A stretch of DNA of 64,000 nucleotides from Caulobacter sp031457805 (lineage in GTDB: Bacteria > Pseudomonadota > Alphaproteobacteria > Caulobacterales > Caulobacteraceae), in NCBI RefSeq assembly GCF_031457805.1, contig NZ_JAVDXI010000006.1:1-64000 (forward strand), read 5' to 3'. A program made the translations under genes and the position numbers. Positions 50,403 through 58,416 of this stretch are shown in pieces (positions within the stretch are counted from its first letter, which is position 1; each line of letters begins with the position of its first letter). The notes beneath the pieces are model-generated. The model saw nothing but the letters and a program-made list of their open reading frames with translations, was not told the origin of the DNA and did not search any database.

Positions 50403-52358
50403 TTAGTTCGGGCGCGTTACGATCGGGAAGTCGCTGGGGAACGCGTCAAACCACCCCGCCAGACGGCTCATCGCCGCGCGATCGCCCTCCAGCTTGACCT
50501 CGCCCTTCAGAATCTTGGGCAGCAGCGATTTTCCACCGAACAGAGAGTCCAGGAAAACGGGCCTGTCGACCGTAAGGGTGGCGTCCGCGCCCTCTCCGCC
50601 CTTTGAAGGCTGGGCGACCAGCACCCCGTTGCGGACCTCCACCAGGAACCGCTCATTCCGGTCAGGGAAAGCGAACACCATACGCAGCCGCCCGTCGCCG
50701 GCCTTGTCGGCGTTAAGCCGGATGGCCAGGACGTCGAAGATCATCTGGCTCTCAAGCGCGGCGATCATATCCAGCGGCGCCATGGACGGCGGCAGCTTGC
50801 GCACGCCGCCGCGCAGTTCGTCGGACGCTGTCAGATACATGTTCCGCCAGAGCGAGTTCTCGGCCTGATAGCCAAGCTGATCATAGACGCCGGCCAACAG
50901 GCGCTTGGCCTCCTTGTCGCCGTCGTCGGCCATGACCGCGTGGTTCAGCAAGGCGGCCGCCCAGCCGTAGTCGCCGTTGGTCGCCGCCTCCTTGGCCATC
51001 GTCTTGACCTTGGCGGCCCCGCCCATCGCGACCACGTAGCGCTTGCCCGCGTCAGCCGGCGGCGACGGGATCAAGTGCGCCGGATTGGCGTCGTACCAGC
51101 CCATGTAGCGCTGAAAGACGGCCCGGCTGTTGAAGCTCATCGAGCCATAGTAGCCGCGATTGAACCAGTCCTTGGACAAGCTGGGCGGCAGCTGGATCTT
51201 GGCGGCGATCTCGTCGCCGGTCAGGCCGTGATTCATCATCCGCACGGTCTGATCGTGCAGATACTTGTAGGCGTCGCGGTGGCTGGCCAGGAAATCCTTG
51301 ACCACCCCGCCCCCGAAACGCGGCCAACCGTGACTGGTGATCATGATGTCGGAAACATCGCCGAACAAGCGCAGCGCCTCGGTCAGGCCGTCGGCCCAGG
51401 CCTTGCTGTCGCGCACCAGAGCGCCGCGCGGGGTCAGGATGTTGTGCATCGAGACATTGGCGTTCTCGGCCATGTCCAGGATGCGCAGATCCGGGAAGTA
51501 GAGGTTCATCTCGGCCGGGGCCTCGGTCGAGGGCGTGTACTGGAACCGGACCTTCACGCCATCCAGGGTCAGCTCCTGGCCGGTGTGATCGACGATGAGC
51601 GTCGGCGGGATCAGCGTGATCGACCCGCGGGCGATGTTCTGGCCGATGCCGGCGGTGATCTGCCCCTCGACGCCCGGCGGCAGCATGACGCCGAACTGGT
51701 ACTGGGCGCGACGGCTCATGGCGTTGCCGGCGACGATATTCTCGGCGGCGACCTCCTCCATGAAGCCCTTGGGCGCGACGATCGGCACCTTGCCGCTTTT
51801 GACGTCGGCCTCGTCGACCACGCCGCGCACGCCGCCGAAATGGTCGCTGTGGCTGTGGGTATAGACCACCGCCGTCACCGGCAGCTTGCCGAGCTTCTCG
51901 TTGACCAGGTCGAGCGCGGCGCGGGCCGTCTCCTGCATGGTCAGGGGGTCGATGACGATCCAGCCGGTGTCGCCGCGCACGAAGGTGATGTTGGAGATAT
52001 CAAAGCCGCGCACTTGATAAACGCGCTCCGAGACCTGGTAGAGCCCGTGCTTGGACAGCAGTTGCGCCTGCCGCCACAGGCTGGGGTTCACCGTCGCCGG
52101 TGGCTCGGCCTTCAGGAATTCGTAGGTGGCCAGATTCCAGGCCGCTTGGCCGTCGGCGCGCTTGATCACCGGATCGGTGCGCGTCCCGAGAAAGCCCTTG
52201 TCAGCGAAATCGAAGTCCTGCCGGTCGTTCACTGGAAGGGTCTTGGCGAAGGCCGCCTGCCGCTCGGCGGTGATCGGCGACGCCGGATCCCCGGCCTTGG
52301 CCACGCTGGCCACCATCAACATCGCCAGCGCGGTGGCCGCGAACATCCCCTTGCGCAT
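50403..52358 (-). CDS. exported alkyl-sulfatase (SdsA-like, metallo-beta-lactamase fold)
   Basis: The 651-residue protein has a signal peptide (A-L-A-M-L-M-V-A-S-V-A-K-A) and the metal motif T-H168-S-H170-S-D172-H173-F-G-G. Other parts are E-N-x-N-V-S-M-H-N and T-S-H-G-W-P-R-F-G-G, a central dimerisation helical part, and a C-terminal SCP2-like domain that binds the alkyl chain (L-T-V-D-R-P-V-F-L-D-S-L). It hydrolyses primary alkyl sulfates such as SDS to alcohol and sulfate. The divergent TetR gene and the dyad between them suggest substrate-inducible control. Confidence 0.94.
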   Translation of the reverse strand: MRKGMFAATALAMLMVASVAKAGDPASPITAERQAAFAKTLPVNDRQDFDFADKGFLGTRTDPVIKRADGQAAWNLATYEFLKAEPPATVNPSLWRQAQLLSKHGLYQVSERVYQVRGFDISNITFVRGDTGWIVIDPLTMQETARAALDLVNEKLGKLPVTAVVYTHSHSDHFGGVRGVVDEADVKSGKVPIVAPKGFMEEVAAENIVAGNAMSRRAQYQFGVMLPPGVEGQITAGIGQNIARGSITLIPPTLIVDHTGQELTLDGVKVRFQYTPSTEAPAEMNLYFPDLRILDMAENANVSMHNILTPRGALVRDSKAWADGLTEALRLFGDVSDIMITSHGWPRFGGGVVKDFLASHRDAYKYLHDQTVRMMNHGLTGDEIAAKIQLPPSLSKDWFNRGYYGSMSFNSRAVFQRYMGWYDANPAHLIPSPPADAGKRYVVAMGGAAKVKTMAKEAATNGDYGWAAALLNHAVMADDGDKEAKRLLAGVYDQLGYQAENSLWRNMYLTASDELRGGVRKLPPSMAPLDMIAALESQMIFDVLAIRLNADKAGDGRLRMVFAFPDRNERFLVEVRNGVLVAQPSKGGEGADATLTVDRPVFLDSLFGGKSLLPKILKGEVKLEGDRAAMSRLAGWFDAFPSDFPIVTRPN

Positions 52359-52373
52359 CTCGCCCCCGTTATT

Positions 52374-52391
52374 TGAAACTTTATAGTTTCA
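52374..52391. promoter_or_regulatory. TetR-type operator between alkyl-sulfatase and regulator genes
   Basis: TGAAACT (52374-52380) and AGTTTCA (52385-52391) form a perfect dyad around TTAT, in a 48-base gap between two divergent starts (52358 and 52407). The size, spacing and AT-rich centre fit a TetR-family site. It would cover both ribosome-binding regions or promoters. Confidence 0.7.
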
Positions 52392-52406
52392 TTCTACATA
52401 GCATCG

Positions 52407-53081
52407 ATGAGCTCCATTGCGAAAGCCCCCGCCTCTGGCGTGGCGAGAGGCCGCCCCGGCCAGCCGAAGCCGCGCGTCGACAAGGCCGCGCGCGGTTTGG
52501 CGGTGCTGGAAGCCGCCGTCGAGGTCTTCGCAGAAAAGGGTCTGCAGGCGGCGACCATGCAGGACGTGGCCGACCGCATGGGCGTAGCGAAGATCTTGAT
52601 CTATCGGCTCTATCCGTCGCGTCAGGCGCTGATCGACGCCCTGTTCGACGACATGCTGGCGCGGGTCGAGGCCGAGGCCGGTCGCCCGTGGGGCGGCTAT
52701 GGCTCGAGCATCGCCAGGCTGGTCACGATGTCGCGCGTCAACCCGAAACTCGCGTTGCTGCTGCTTCGCGACGCACGCGGCGCGCCCGAGGCCGCCACTT
52801 GGCGTGCGGCTCTGGAAGCCCTGCTGACGCGCCTGATCGAACCCTTCGTCGCTCCGCCCGCCGAAGCGTCGGACACCGCGCGCGCCACCTGCCGTCACGC
52901 GGCGCGAACCTTCATGCCGTTCGTGATCGAGGCTTGGGCCGCAGGGATCGAGGCCAGCGATGGCATGGACGACGAGACCCGGACCCGCTGGTTCGGCGAG
53001 ATCGTGCGAGCCTGGCGGGAGGCGACCTATGCGGCGGCGGGCCTCACGCCTCTTCCGCTTCCCCCGCCTCACGCCGCTTGA
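52407..53081 (+). CDS. TetR/AcrR-family transcriptional regulator
   Basis: The 224-residue protein has the N-terminal TetR helix-turn-helix. It reads A-V-E-V-F-A-E-K-G-L-Q-A-A-T-M-Q-D-V-A-D-R-M-G-V-A-K-I-L-I-Y-R-L-Y-P-S-R-Q-A-L-I-D-A-L-F. The first 22 residues are a basic tail (R-G-R-P-G-Q-P-K-P-R). The rest is helical and would bind the inducer. It is divergent from the alkyl-sulfatase gene with a clear operator between, so it probably represses both. Its 3' end overlaps the convergent TVP38-like gene by 38 bases. Confidence 0.93.
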   Translation: MSSIAKAPASGVARGRPGQPKPRVDKAARGLAVLEAAVEVFAEKGLQAATMQDVADRMGVAKILIYRLYPSRQALIDALFDDMLARVEAEAGRPWGGYGSSIARLVTMSRVNPKLALLLLRDARGAPEAATWRAALEALLTRLIEPFVAPPAEASDTARATCRHAARTFMPFVIEAWAAGIEASDGMDDETRTRWFGEIVRAWREATYAAAGLTPLPLPPPHAA

Positions 53082-53763
53082 GCCAGGCGCGGCTGAGAAG
53101 GCCCATGCCCAGCCAGATCACGATCGCCAGGGCGATCATGGCGATATGCTGCTTGCCCCCGCCCCGCATAGCCTGAACGATCGAGTTTCCGGCGAAGGCG
53201 GTCAGGGCGATCTTCGGCACGATACCGATGGCGGTGCCGGCGGCGAAGTCCCGCAACCGCATCGGCGTCACGCCGGCGGCCATATTGACGACGATGAACG
53301 GCGCGCTGGGCACCAGGCGCACGATCAGGCTGGCCATGAAGCCGTTCTTCCCGATCATCCGCATGAACTTGTTGACGCTCTCGCCCGCAAAGTCGCGCAG
53401 GATCCGGGCGCCATACGCGCGCCCCAGCCAGAAGCCGACCAGCGACGAGACCAAGGTGCCGACCCAGCTGTAGGCGAAACCCGTCCAGGGCCCGAAGGCG
53501 ACGACCGCCGCCGCGATCAGCACGAACTGCGGCACGCCCAGGAAGGCCATCACTGCAAAGACGGCAATGGCGACAGGCAGCGCCCACGGTCCGCTCGCTG
53601 CGACCAACCAGTGCTCAACCGCCGCTTCGCCGTTGACGCCCAGCAGCTGCGCGCCAAACAGAAAGACTAGGCCTACCCCGCCGAACAGCACGAAGGACAC
53701 CGCCACCATGCGCCAGGCGCGGGCGTCCATATTGGTCACGAAGTCGATGAAGCGGCGGATCAC
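53044..53763 (-). CDS. TVP38/TMEM64 (DedA-like) membrane protein
   Basis: The 239-residue protein has about five membrane segments. It shows the VTT/SNARE-associated core: V-A-F-G-P-W-T-G-F-A-Y-S-W-V-G-T-L-V-S-S-L-V-G-F-W-L-G-R, then R-L-V-P-S-A-P-F-I-V-V-N-M-A-A-G-V-T. The latter is the reentrant-loop motif near R-x-x-P. Relatives are linked to lipid scrambling and membrane homeostasis. The GTG at 53763 has GAGGAGGG upstream. The stop lies within the 3' end of the convergent TetR gene (38-base overlap). Confidence 0.9.
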   Translation of the reverse strand: MIRRFIDFVTNMDARAWRMVAVSFVLFGGVGLVFLFGAQLLGVNGEAAVEHWLVAASGPWALPVAIAVFAVMAFLGVPQFVLIAAAVVAFGPWTGFAYSWVGTLVSSLVGFWLGRAYGARILRDFAGESVNKFMRMIGKNGFMASLIVRLVPSAPFIVVNMAAGVTPMRLRDFAAGTAIGIVPKIALTAFAGNSIVQAMRGGGKQHIAMIALAIVIWLGMGLLSRAWLKRREAGEAEEA

Positions 53764-53929
53764 GGGCCCTCCTCGCCCAAGCGCCCTCGGGGGTCAAGCG
53801 GCGCCGGGCGGACAGCTGCAGACGAAACGGGCGTTTTTCGGGCCGATGCCTCCAAACCGCGATCCGCGGGGCGCCCTAATTCGCCCGTGGCGACATTTGT
53901 GTTGCGCGCCCTTCACATGACAACGTTAC

Positions 53930-53938
53930 TTATCCACA
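53930..53938 (+). promoter_or_regulatory. DnaA box
   Basis: TTATCCACA, the perfect 9-base DnaA consensus, lies 45 bases before the start of the ParA-like gene. A perfect match in a 220-base gap is unlikely by chance in GC-rich DNA (inference). It may couple the gene to replication initiation. Only one box is seen. Confidence 0.6.
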
Positions 53939-53982
53939 GGCTGCAAGACCCGCAAACCTTGGCCTGTTAAGGAGTCGCGGAC

Positions 53983-54645
53983 GTGAAAACCCTGGCTGTC
54001 ATTTCCCGCAAGGGCGGCGCGGGCAAGACGACGCTCTCGGTCAATCTGGCGATCACGGCGCACCTGGCCGGTCTTCGCGTTATGCTCGCCGACATCGATC
54101 CGCAACGCTCCGCATCGGACGCTCTGAGAGCCCGCGTCGGCGACGGCCCGGCGCTTGCCGAGATCAACGCCGGAAAGCTGTTCTCGACCCAGGTTCAGGC
54201 GCAGAACACGGACTTCGACGCGCTGGTCATCGACACCCCAGCCTCACCGGAAGCTGATGTGCTGCAGGCGATCAATTGCGCCGACCTGTGCGTGCTGGTG
54301 TGCCGCCCCACCTTCCTGGACATCGCTTCAGTGGTTCGTTCAGCCGAGGCCGTGCGCCGTCTGGGCAAGAAGGGCTTGATCGTCCTGAGCCAGGCCCCGC
54401 CGCGCCGCAACGGCGTGGAGCCGCCTGCGGTGCTGAAGGCCGCCGAGGCGTTGCGCTTCACGGGCATGCCGCTCGCCGCAGTCGGTCTGCGCGCCCGCGC
54501 CGCCTTCCAGCAGTCGATCGCCCATGGCCGTTCCGTGTGTGAGTGGGACCCAGGATCGCCCGCGGCCGAGGAAATCTCGCGTCTCTGGACGGTGCTGGCC
54601 CCGATGCTGCTGGGCCAAGGGGACATCCGGGTCCGCGCGGGGTAA
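53983..54645 (+). CDS. orphan ParA/MinD-type ATPase
   Basis: The 220-residue protein has the deviant Walker A K10-G-G-A-G-K15-T-T and L-A-D-I-D-P-Q-R-S-A. The Walker B region reads F-D-A-L-V-I-D-T-P-A. The missing C-terminal membrane helix and missing N-terminal HTH make it a small ParA of the type used to place plasmids, chemoreceptors or chromosomes. The usual S-A-x-x-W reads here S-A-S-D-A-L. The GTG has AAGGAG at a good distance. There is no parB nearby. It is separated from the FMN reductase gene by nine bases. Confidence 0.9.
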   Translation: MKTLAVISRKGGAGKTTLSVNLAITAHLAGLRVMLADIDPQRSASDALRARVGDGPALAEINAGKLFSTQVQAQNTDFDALVIDTPASPEADVLQAINCADLCVLVCRPTFLDIASVVRSAEAVRRLGKKGLIVLSQAPPRRNGVEPPAVLKAAEALRFTGMPLAAVGLRARAAFQQSIAHGRSVCEWDPGSPAAEEISRLWTVLAPMLLGQGDIRVRAG

Positions 54646-54654
54646 CCTGCGCCC

Positions 54655-55194
54655 ATGAAGATTCTAGCCGTCTCGGGCAGCTTGCGCGCCGCCTCTTACA
54701 ACACCGCCCTGCTGCGCGCGGCGAGCGAACTCGCGCCCACCGGCGTGGAGATCGAGATCTTCCGACTGCACGACCTGCCCTTCTTTAACGAGGACGTCGA
54801 GGCGCAAGGCGACCCGTCATCCGTCGTCGCCTGGAAGGACGCGGTCCGTGCGGCCCCGGCCTTGCTGATCGCCTGTCCAGAATACAATGGCGGGCTGACC
54901 GCGTCGCTGAAGAACGCAATCGACTGGGCCTCGCGCGGCAAGCCCGCGCCCTTAGACGGCAAGATCGCCTGCGCCATCGGCGCCAGCCCCGGCGTCACCG
55001 GAACCGTCCGCGCGCAGGACGCCCTTCGCCTGAACCTGCGTCGCGCAGGCTGCGATCTCGCCCCGCTGTCAGACATCCTGGTGGGTCAGGCCCACACCAA
55101 GATCGATAACGGCGTGCTGATCGACGAGCGCACCCGCCAAGCGATCACGCGCCACCTGGCGAGTTTCGTCGAGATCGTCCGCGCTCGGGCCTAG
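54655..55194 (+). CDS. NADPH-dependent FMN reductase
   Basis: The 179-residue flavoprotein begins with I-L-A-V-S-G-S-L-R-A-A-S-Y-N, which binds the FMN phosphate, and has C-P-E-Y-N-G-G-L-T-A-S-L-K-N-A-I-D-W-A-S-R as the isoalloxazine loop. It matches the ChrR/YieF/azoreductase group, which reduce flavin, quinone or chromate. It follows the ParA-like gene within nine bases and may be cotranscribed. Its TAG stop (55192-55194) is the first part of a 52-base hairpin repeat. Confidence 0.93.
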   Translation: MKILAVSGSLRAASYNTALLRAASELAPTGVEIEIFRLHDLPFFNEDVEAQGDPSSVVAWKDAVRAAPALLIACPEYNGGLTASLKNAIDWASRGKPAPLDGKIACAIGASPGVTGTVRAQDALRLNLRRAGCDLAPLSDILVGQAHTKIDNGVLIDERTRQAITRHLASFVEIVRARA

Positions 55195-55308
55195 AGCCCT
55201 TTAGCTTTGGATGGAATCATCCAAAGCGTTTGGAAGGGCTCTAAATGTTTGATTTTAGGGCCTGTTTATCTGGTTCAGATGGCTTCATCTAAACCAGACA
55301 GGCCCTAA
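55192..55308. repeat. two hairpin repeats abutting convergent stops
   Basis: The first hairpin (55192-55243) has ends TAGAGCCCT / GGGCTCTA and core GGATGGAATCATCC. The second (55255-55308) has ends AGGGCCTGT / ACAGGCCCT and core CAGATGGCTTCATCTA. The first begins with the stop of the FMN reductase, and the second ends with the stop of the 55305-55898 gene. The second closely matches the hairpin at 57382 in reverse orientation. Confidence 0.8.
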
Positions 55309-55898
55309 CCGCCCGCCAGCTTGCGCAGGTCGTAGTCGGGCCCGAAGTTCAGCACGAACAGCGCGCCCAGCAACACCGTCTGCTTGGCCGAGCCCAAGTG
55401 CAGCCCCACCGCGCCGGTGCCCGCCGGAATGTCGATCAGGGCGCGGCCCGGCACCGTGTACATCTTCCACTCGCCGCCGACCTTGATCCCGCCCTGCAGC
55501 GCGGCGTCATAGGGCGCGGCGGACTGCTGGATCCGGACGGCCGGAATGTCGGCGCTGGCCGGGCCGCCGCTCACAGGTTCGGCCCTGGCCCAGAAGGCCA
55601 CCAGCAGCACGTCGCCCTTGGTGATCTTGCCGGTCAGGGGCTGCGACGCCCCGACGTCCCAGGGGTTGGCGCCGACGTTCAGCACCTCGACCTTAGTGGC
55701 TGCGCCGCCCTGAACCGTAGCGTCCTTCACCGGCGCGCTCTTCTGCCCGGCGCCATAGACGCCCCAAGTCGCGGAAGGCTTGTTGATCGCCTTCTGCATG
55801 ATGTCGCCGTCGCCCGACTGGCGCGCCAGGCCCGGCGAGGCGGCGCCGATCGCCAGGGCCAAGGCGGCCAGCGCGATGTACAGAAGCTTCCAATTCAT
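55305..55898 (-). CDS. exported protein with a carbohydrate-binding-like beta-sandwich
   Basis: The 197-residue product has a signal peptide (L-L-Y-I-A-L-A-A-L-A-L-A-I-G-A-A-S-P-G-L-A). Its repeat-free body has a pattern of strands: K-G-D-V-L-L-V-A-F-W-A-R-A near the middle, G-G-E-W-K-M-Y-T-V and V-G-L-H-L-G-S-A-K-Q-T-V-L-L-G-A-L-F-V-L-N-F-G near the end. This looks like CBM-type modules found beside glycosidases or esterases. It is a free-standing module here, without an enzyme. It is a structural guess. The last residues D-Y-D-L-R-K-L-A are family-like too. Confidence 0.6.
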   Translation of the reverse strand: MNWKLLYIALAALALAIGAASPGLARQSGDGDIMQKAINKPSATWGVYGAGQKSAPVKDATVQGGAATKVEVLNVGANPWDVGASQPLTGKITKGDVLLVAFWARAEPVSGGPASADIPAVRIQQSAAPYDAALQGGIKVGGEWKMYTVPGRALIDIPAGTGAVGLHLGSAKQTVLLGALFVLNFGPDYDLRKLAGG

Positions 55899-56161
55899 AG
55901 GCGGTGTTCCCCCTGCGTGGCCGTCCGGCGGCCGTGCGTTTCCCCCGAGGATCGTCCGCGTTTCCCGGGATCGATCCTACAAATGGTAGCGGTATCTTCC
56001 AGAGCGTTGACGCGCAAGAACCCTTGGCGCCGAACTTCGCCAAAATGTCTCAAACGACGACCGTGTCGCGTTGCACCCTGGCGAACGGGGGCGTAAACAC
56101 CGCCGCAATCCTGAAAACGGTCCTGTTGTTCGGACCAGGCAACACAGGGGAGTCCTGCAAG

Positions 56162-57364
56162 ATGTCGCTCGAGTCCGCCGCCCTGCGGCGCATCGCACCG
56201 TCGGCCACCATCGCCATCAGCGCCAAGGCGCGCGCGCTGAAAGCCGCCGGTCGTGACGTGATCGCCCTTTCCGCGGGCGAGCCCGACTTCGACACGCCGG
56301 ACAATATCAAGAACGCCGCCATCGAGGCCATCAAGGCGGGTAAGACCAAGTACACCGACCCGGACGGCATGCCCGAGCTGAAGGCCGCGATCTGCGCCAA
56401 GTTCAAGCGTGAGAACGGTCTGGAGTACAAGCCAAGCCAGATCCACGTCGCCCCGGGCGGGAAGCCGGTGATCTACAACGCCCTGGTCGCCACCCTGAAC
56501 CCAGGCGATGAGGTGATCATCCCTGCGCCGTACTGGGTGTCGTATCCCGACATGACCCTGCTGGCCGGCGGCACGCCCGTCTCGGTCGAGACCACCGCCG
56601 AGAGCGGCTTCAAGATCACGCCCGCCGCGCTGGAAGCGGCGATCACGCCGAAGACCAAGTGGCTGATCATCAACAGCCCCTCGAACCCCTCGGGCGGCGC
56701 CTATACGCGCGCCGAACTGCAAGCGATCGCGGACGTGCTGCTGCGCCACCCGCAGGTCTGGGTGCTGACCGACGACATGTACGAGCACCTGGTGTTCGAC
56801 GACTTCGAGTTCACCACCATCGCCCAGGTCGAGCCCAAGCTCTATGACCGCACCCTGACGATGAACGGCGTCTCGAAGGGCTATTCGATGACCGGCTGGC
56901 GCATCGGTTACGCCGGCGGCCCCGAGCCGCTGATCAAGGCCATGGGCAAGATGATCAGCCAGACGACGTCGAACCCCTGCTCGATCTCGCAGTGGGCCGC
57001 GCTCGAGGCGCTGAACGGCACGCAGGACTTCATCAAGCCGAACGCCAAGCTGTTCCAGGAGCGCCGCGATCTTGTGGTGTCGATGCTGAACCAGGCCACC
57101 GGCCTGCACTGCCCGACCCCGGAAGGCGCATTCTACGTCTATCCCTCGTGCGCCGGCCTCATCGGCAAGACCGCCCCGTCGGGCAAGGTCATCGCGAGCG
57201 ACGAGGACTTCGCCACCGAACTGCTTGAGAGCGAAGGCGTGGCCGTCGTGCACGGCGCGGCGTTCGGCCTGTCGCCGTTCTTCCGCATCAGCTACGCAAC
57301 CAGCAGCGACGTGCTGGAAGACGCCTGCTCGCGCATCCAGCGCTTCTGCGCCAGCGTGAAGTAG
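56162..57364 (+). CDS. aspC: pyridoxal-phosphate aspartate-type aminotransferase
   Basis: The 400-residue class I aminotransferase has the start M-S-L-E-S-A-A-L-R-R-I at ATG 56162. It has A-G-E-P-D-F-D-T-P near residue 40, N-S-P-S-N-P-S-G, D-D-M-Y-E, and the PLP lysine in M-N-G-V-S-K-G-Y-S-M-T-G-W-R-I-G-Y. Relatives include the aspartate/prephenate aminotransferases of alphaproteobacteria. The in-frame reading from 55904 lacks family support and is dropped. A dense hairpin region follows. The gene symbol is the commonly used one; the exact substrate range cannot be read. Confidence 0.93.
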   Translation: MSLESAALRRIAPSATIAISAKARALKAAGRDVIALSAGEPDFDTPDNIKNAAIEAIKAGKTKYTDPDGMPELKAAICAKFKRENGLEYKPSQIHVAPGGKPVIYNALVATLNPGDEVIIPAPYWVSYPDMTLLAGGTPVSVETTAESGFKITPAALEAAITPKTKWLIINSPSNPSGGAYTRAELQAIADVLLRHPQVWVLTDDMYEHLVFDDFEFTTIAQVEPKLYDRTLTMNGVSKGYSMTGWRIGYAGGPEPLIKAMGKMISQTTSNPCSISQWAALEALNGTQDFIKPNAKLFQERRDLVVSMLNQATGLHCPTPEGAFYVYPSCAGLIGKTAPSGKVIASDEDFATELLESEGVAVVHGAAFGLSPFFRISYATSSDVLEDACSRIQRFCASVK

Positions 57365-57381
57365 CCTTCAAATCCTCCCCC

Positions 57382-57496
57382 TAGAGCCTGTCTGGATCAG
57401 ATGGAATCATCTGAACCAGATAAACAGGCTCTAATTCATACACTTAGAGCGCGTTCGAGCGGTTTAACCGCTCACACTTAAACCTAACGCGCTCTA
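57382..57496. repeat. nested hairpin repeats after the aminotransferase gene
   Basis: The hairpin 57382-57433 has ends TAGAGCCTGT / ACAGGCTCTA and core CAGATGGAATCATCTGA. The hairpin 57445-57496 has ends TAGAGCGCGTT / AACGCGCTCTA with an inner dyad GAGCGGT-TTA-ACCGCTC. Outer C-rich and G-rich flanks (CCTCCCCC and GGGGGAGG) can pair around both. The first is an inverted relative of 55255-55308. They fill the gap to the convergent GST gene, together with GC-rich hairpins at about 57540-57600. Confidence 0.8.
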
Positions 57497-57608
57497 GCGG
57501 GGGAGGTGTCGGCTCGAAGAGACGACGGAGGGGGAAGAGGCCGGATAGCCCGCTCTTCCCCCTCCGGCCTTCGGCCGCCTCTCCCGCTGGGGGGAGGATT
57601 TGCACGAC

Positions 57609-58244
57609 CTACCCCCTGATCCAGTCCGTCAGACCCTCGCGGGCGTGGACCTCGATCAGCGCGGGTCGCTGCCGCACGCGATCCAGATAGCGCTTCAGGT
57701 TCGGCCACGTCGTGGCCGGCTTGGGCATGTTGCGCGTCCAGCGGCAGAGGATCGTCGTCAGCAGGTCCACCGTCGTGAAACCGTCTCCGACGATGACATC
57801 GCGATCGGCCAGATGCGCGTCCAGACGCGCGAGGCCCTCCTCGATCTTGGCGCGCGCGGCGGCCTGCACTGCGACCAACGCCTCGCCGCCGGCGGGCTCG
57901 TGCGGATAGAACCAGGCCCTGAAGTGCGGCTGAAAGCTGTTGGCCAGCCAGAAGCTCCAGCTGAGATAGGCCGCCCGCTCAGGTGAACCGACGGGCGGCG
58001 CAAAGTTCGCTTCTGGGTGTCGTTCGGCGAGAAGGGTCAAAAGAGCCGCCATCTGGGTCACGGGCAGGCCGTCGACGATCAGGGTGGGCACCACCCCATC
58101 CGGATTGAGCGCCAGATACTCAGGCGTCTTGTGCTCGCCTTTGTCGAAATCGAGCATCTGCAAGGCAAAAGGAACGCCAAGCTCCAGCAACATCCAGTGG
58201 ATCGCCGTACCGGCGGTGCTGGGCGAACCGTAAAGCGTATACAT
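57609..58244 (-). CDS. glutathione S-transferase family protein
   Basis: The 211-residue protein begins M-Y-T-L-Y-G-S-P-S-T-A-G-T-A-I-H-W-M-L-L-E-L-G, with the thioredoxin-like N-domain. It continues to N-P-D-G-V-V-P-T-L-I-V-D-G (the cis-Pro loop) and the helical C-domain with L-D-A-H-L-A-D-R-D-V-I-V-G-D-G-F-T-T-V-D (the N-capping box). The start is 58244; the upstream extension to 58547 lacks family character. It probably conjugates or reduces small compounds with glutathione; the substrate is unknown. Confidence 0.9.
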   Translation of the reverse strand: MYTLYGSPSTAGTAIHWMLLELGVPFALQMLDFDKGEHKTPEYLALNPDGVVPTLIVDGLPVTQMAALLTLLAERHPEANFAPPVGSPERAAYLSWSFWLANSFQPHFRAWFYPHEPAGGEALVAVQAAARAKIEEGLARLDAHLADRDVIVGDGFTTVDLLTTILCRWTRNMPKPATTWPNLKRYLDRVRQRPALIEVHAREGLTDWIRG

Positions 58245-58416
58245 CGCGCGAGCCTTCCTTTGGTGAAGGCGGATAGACGATGGGTTCCTGGGCTGGGTCA
58301 AGTCGATCAGGCCATGACGATCTACCGACGTTGCTGTCGCCACTGGCGAAACTTCACCCTTGCCACGCACGCCAAGATTGTTCTTGATACGTTCACGCCA
58401 TCCCCGGGAGATCTGC

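Noticed and set aside
49026..52376. long plus-strand frames opposite leuA and the alkyl-sulfatase
   Set aside because: Shadows; the minus-strand genes carry full catalytic motifs.
55895..57253. 452-codon frame opposite the aminotransferase
   Set aside because: Antisense shadow.
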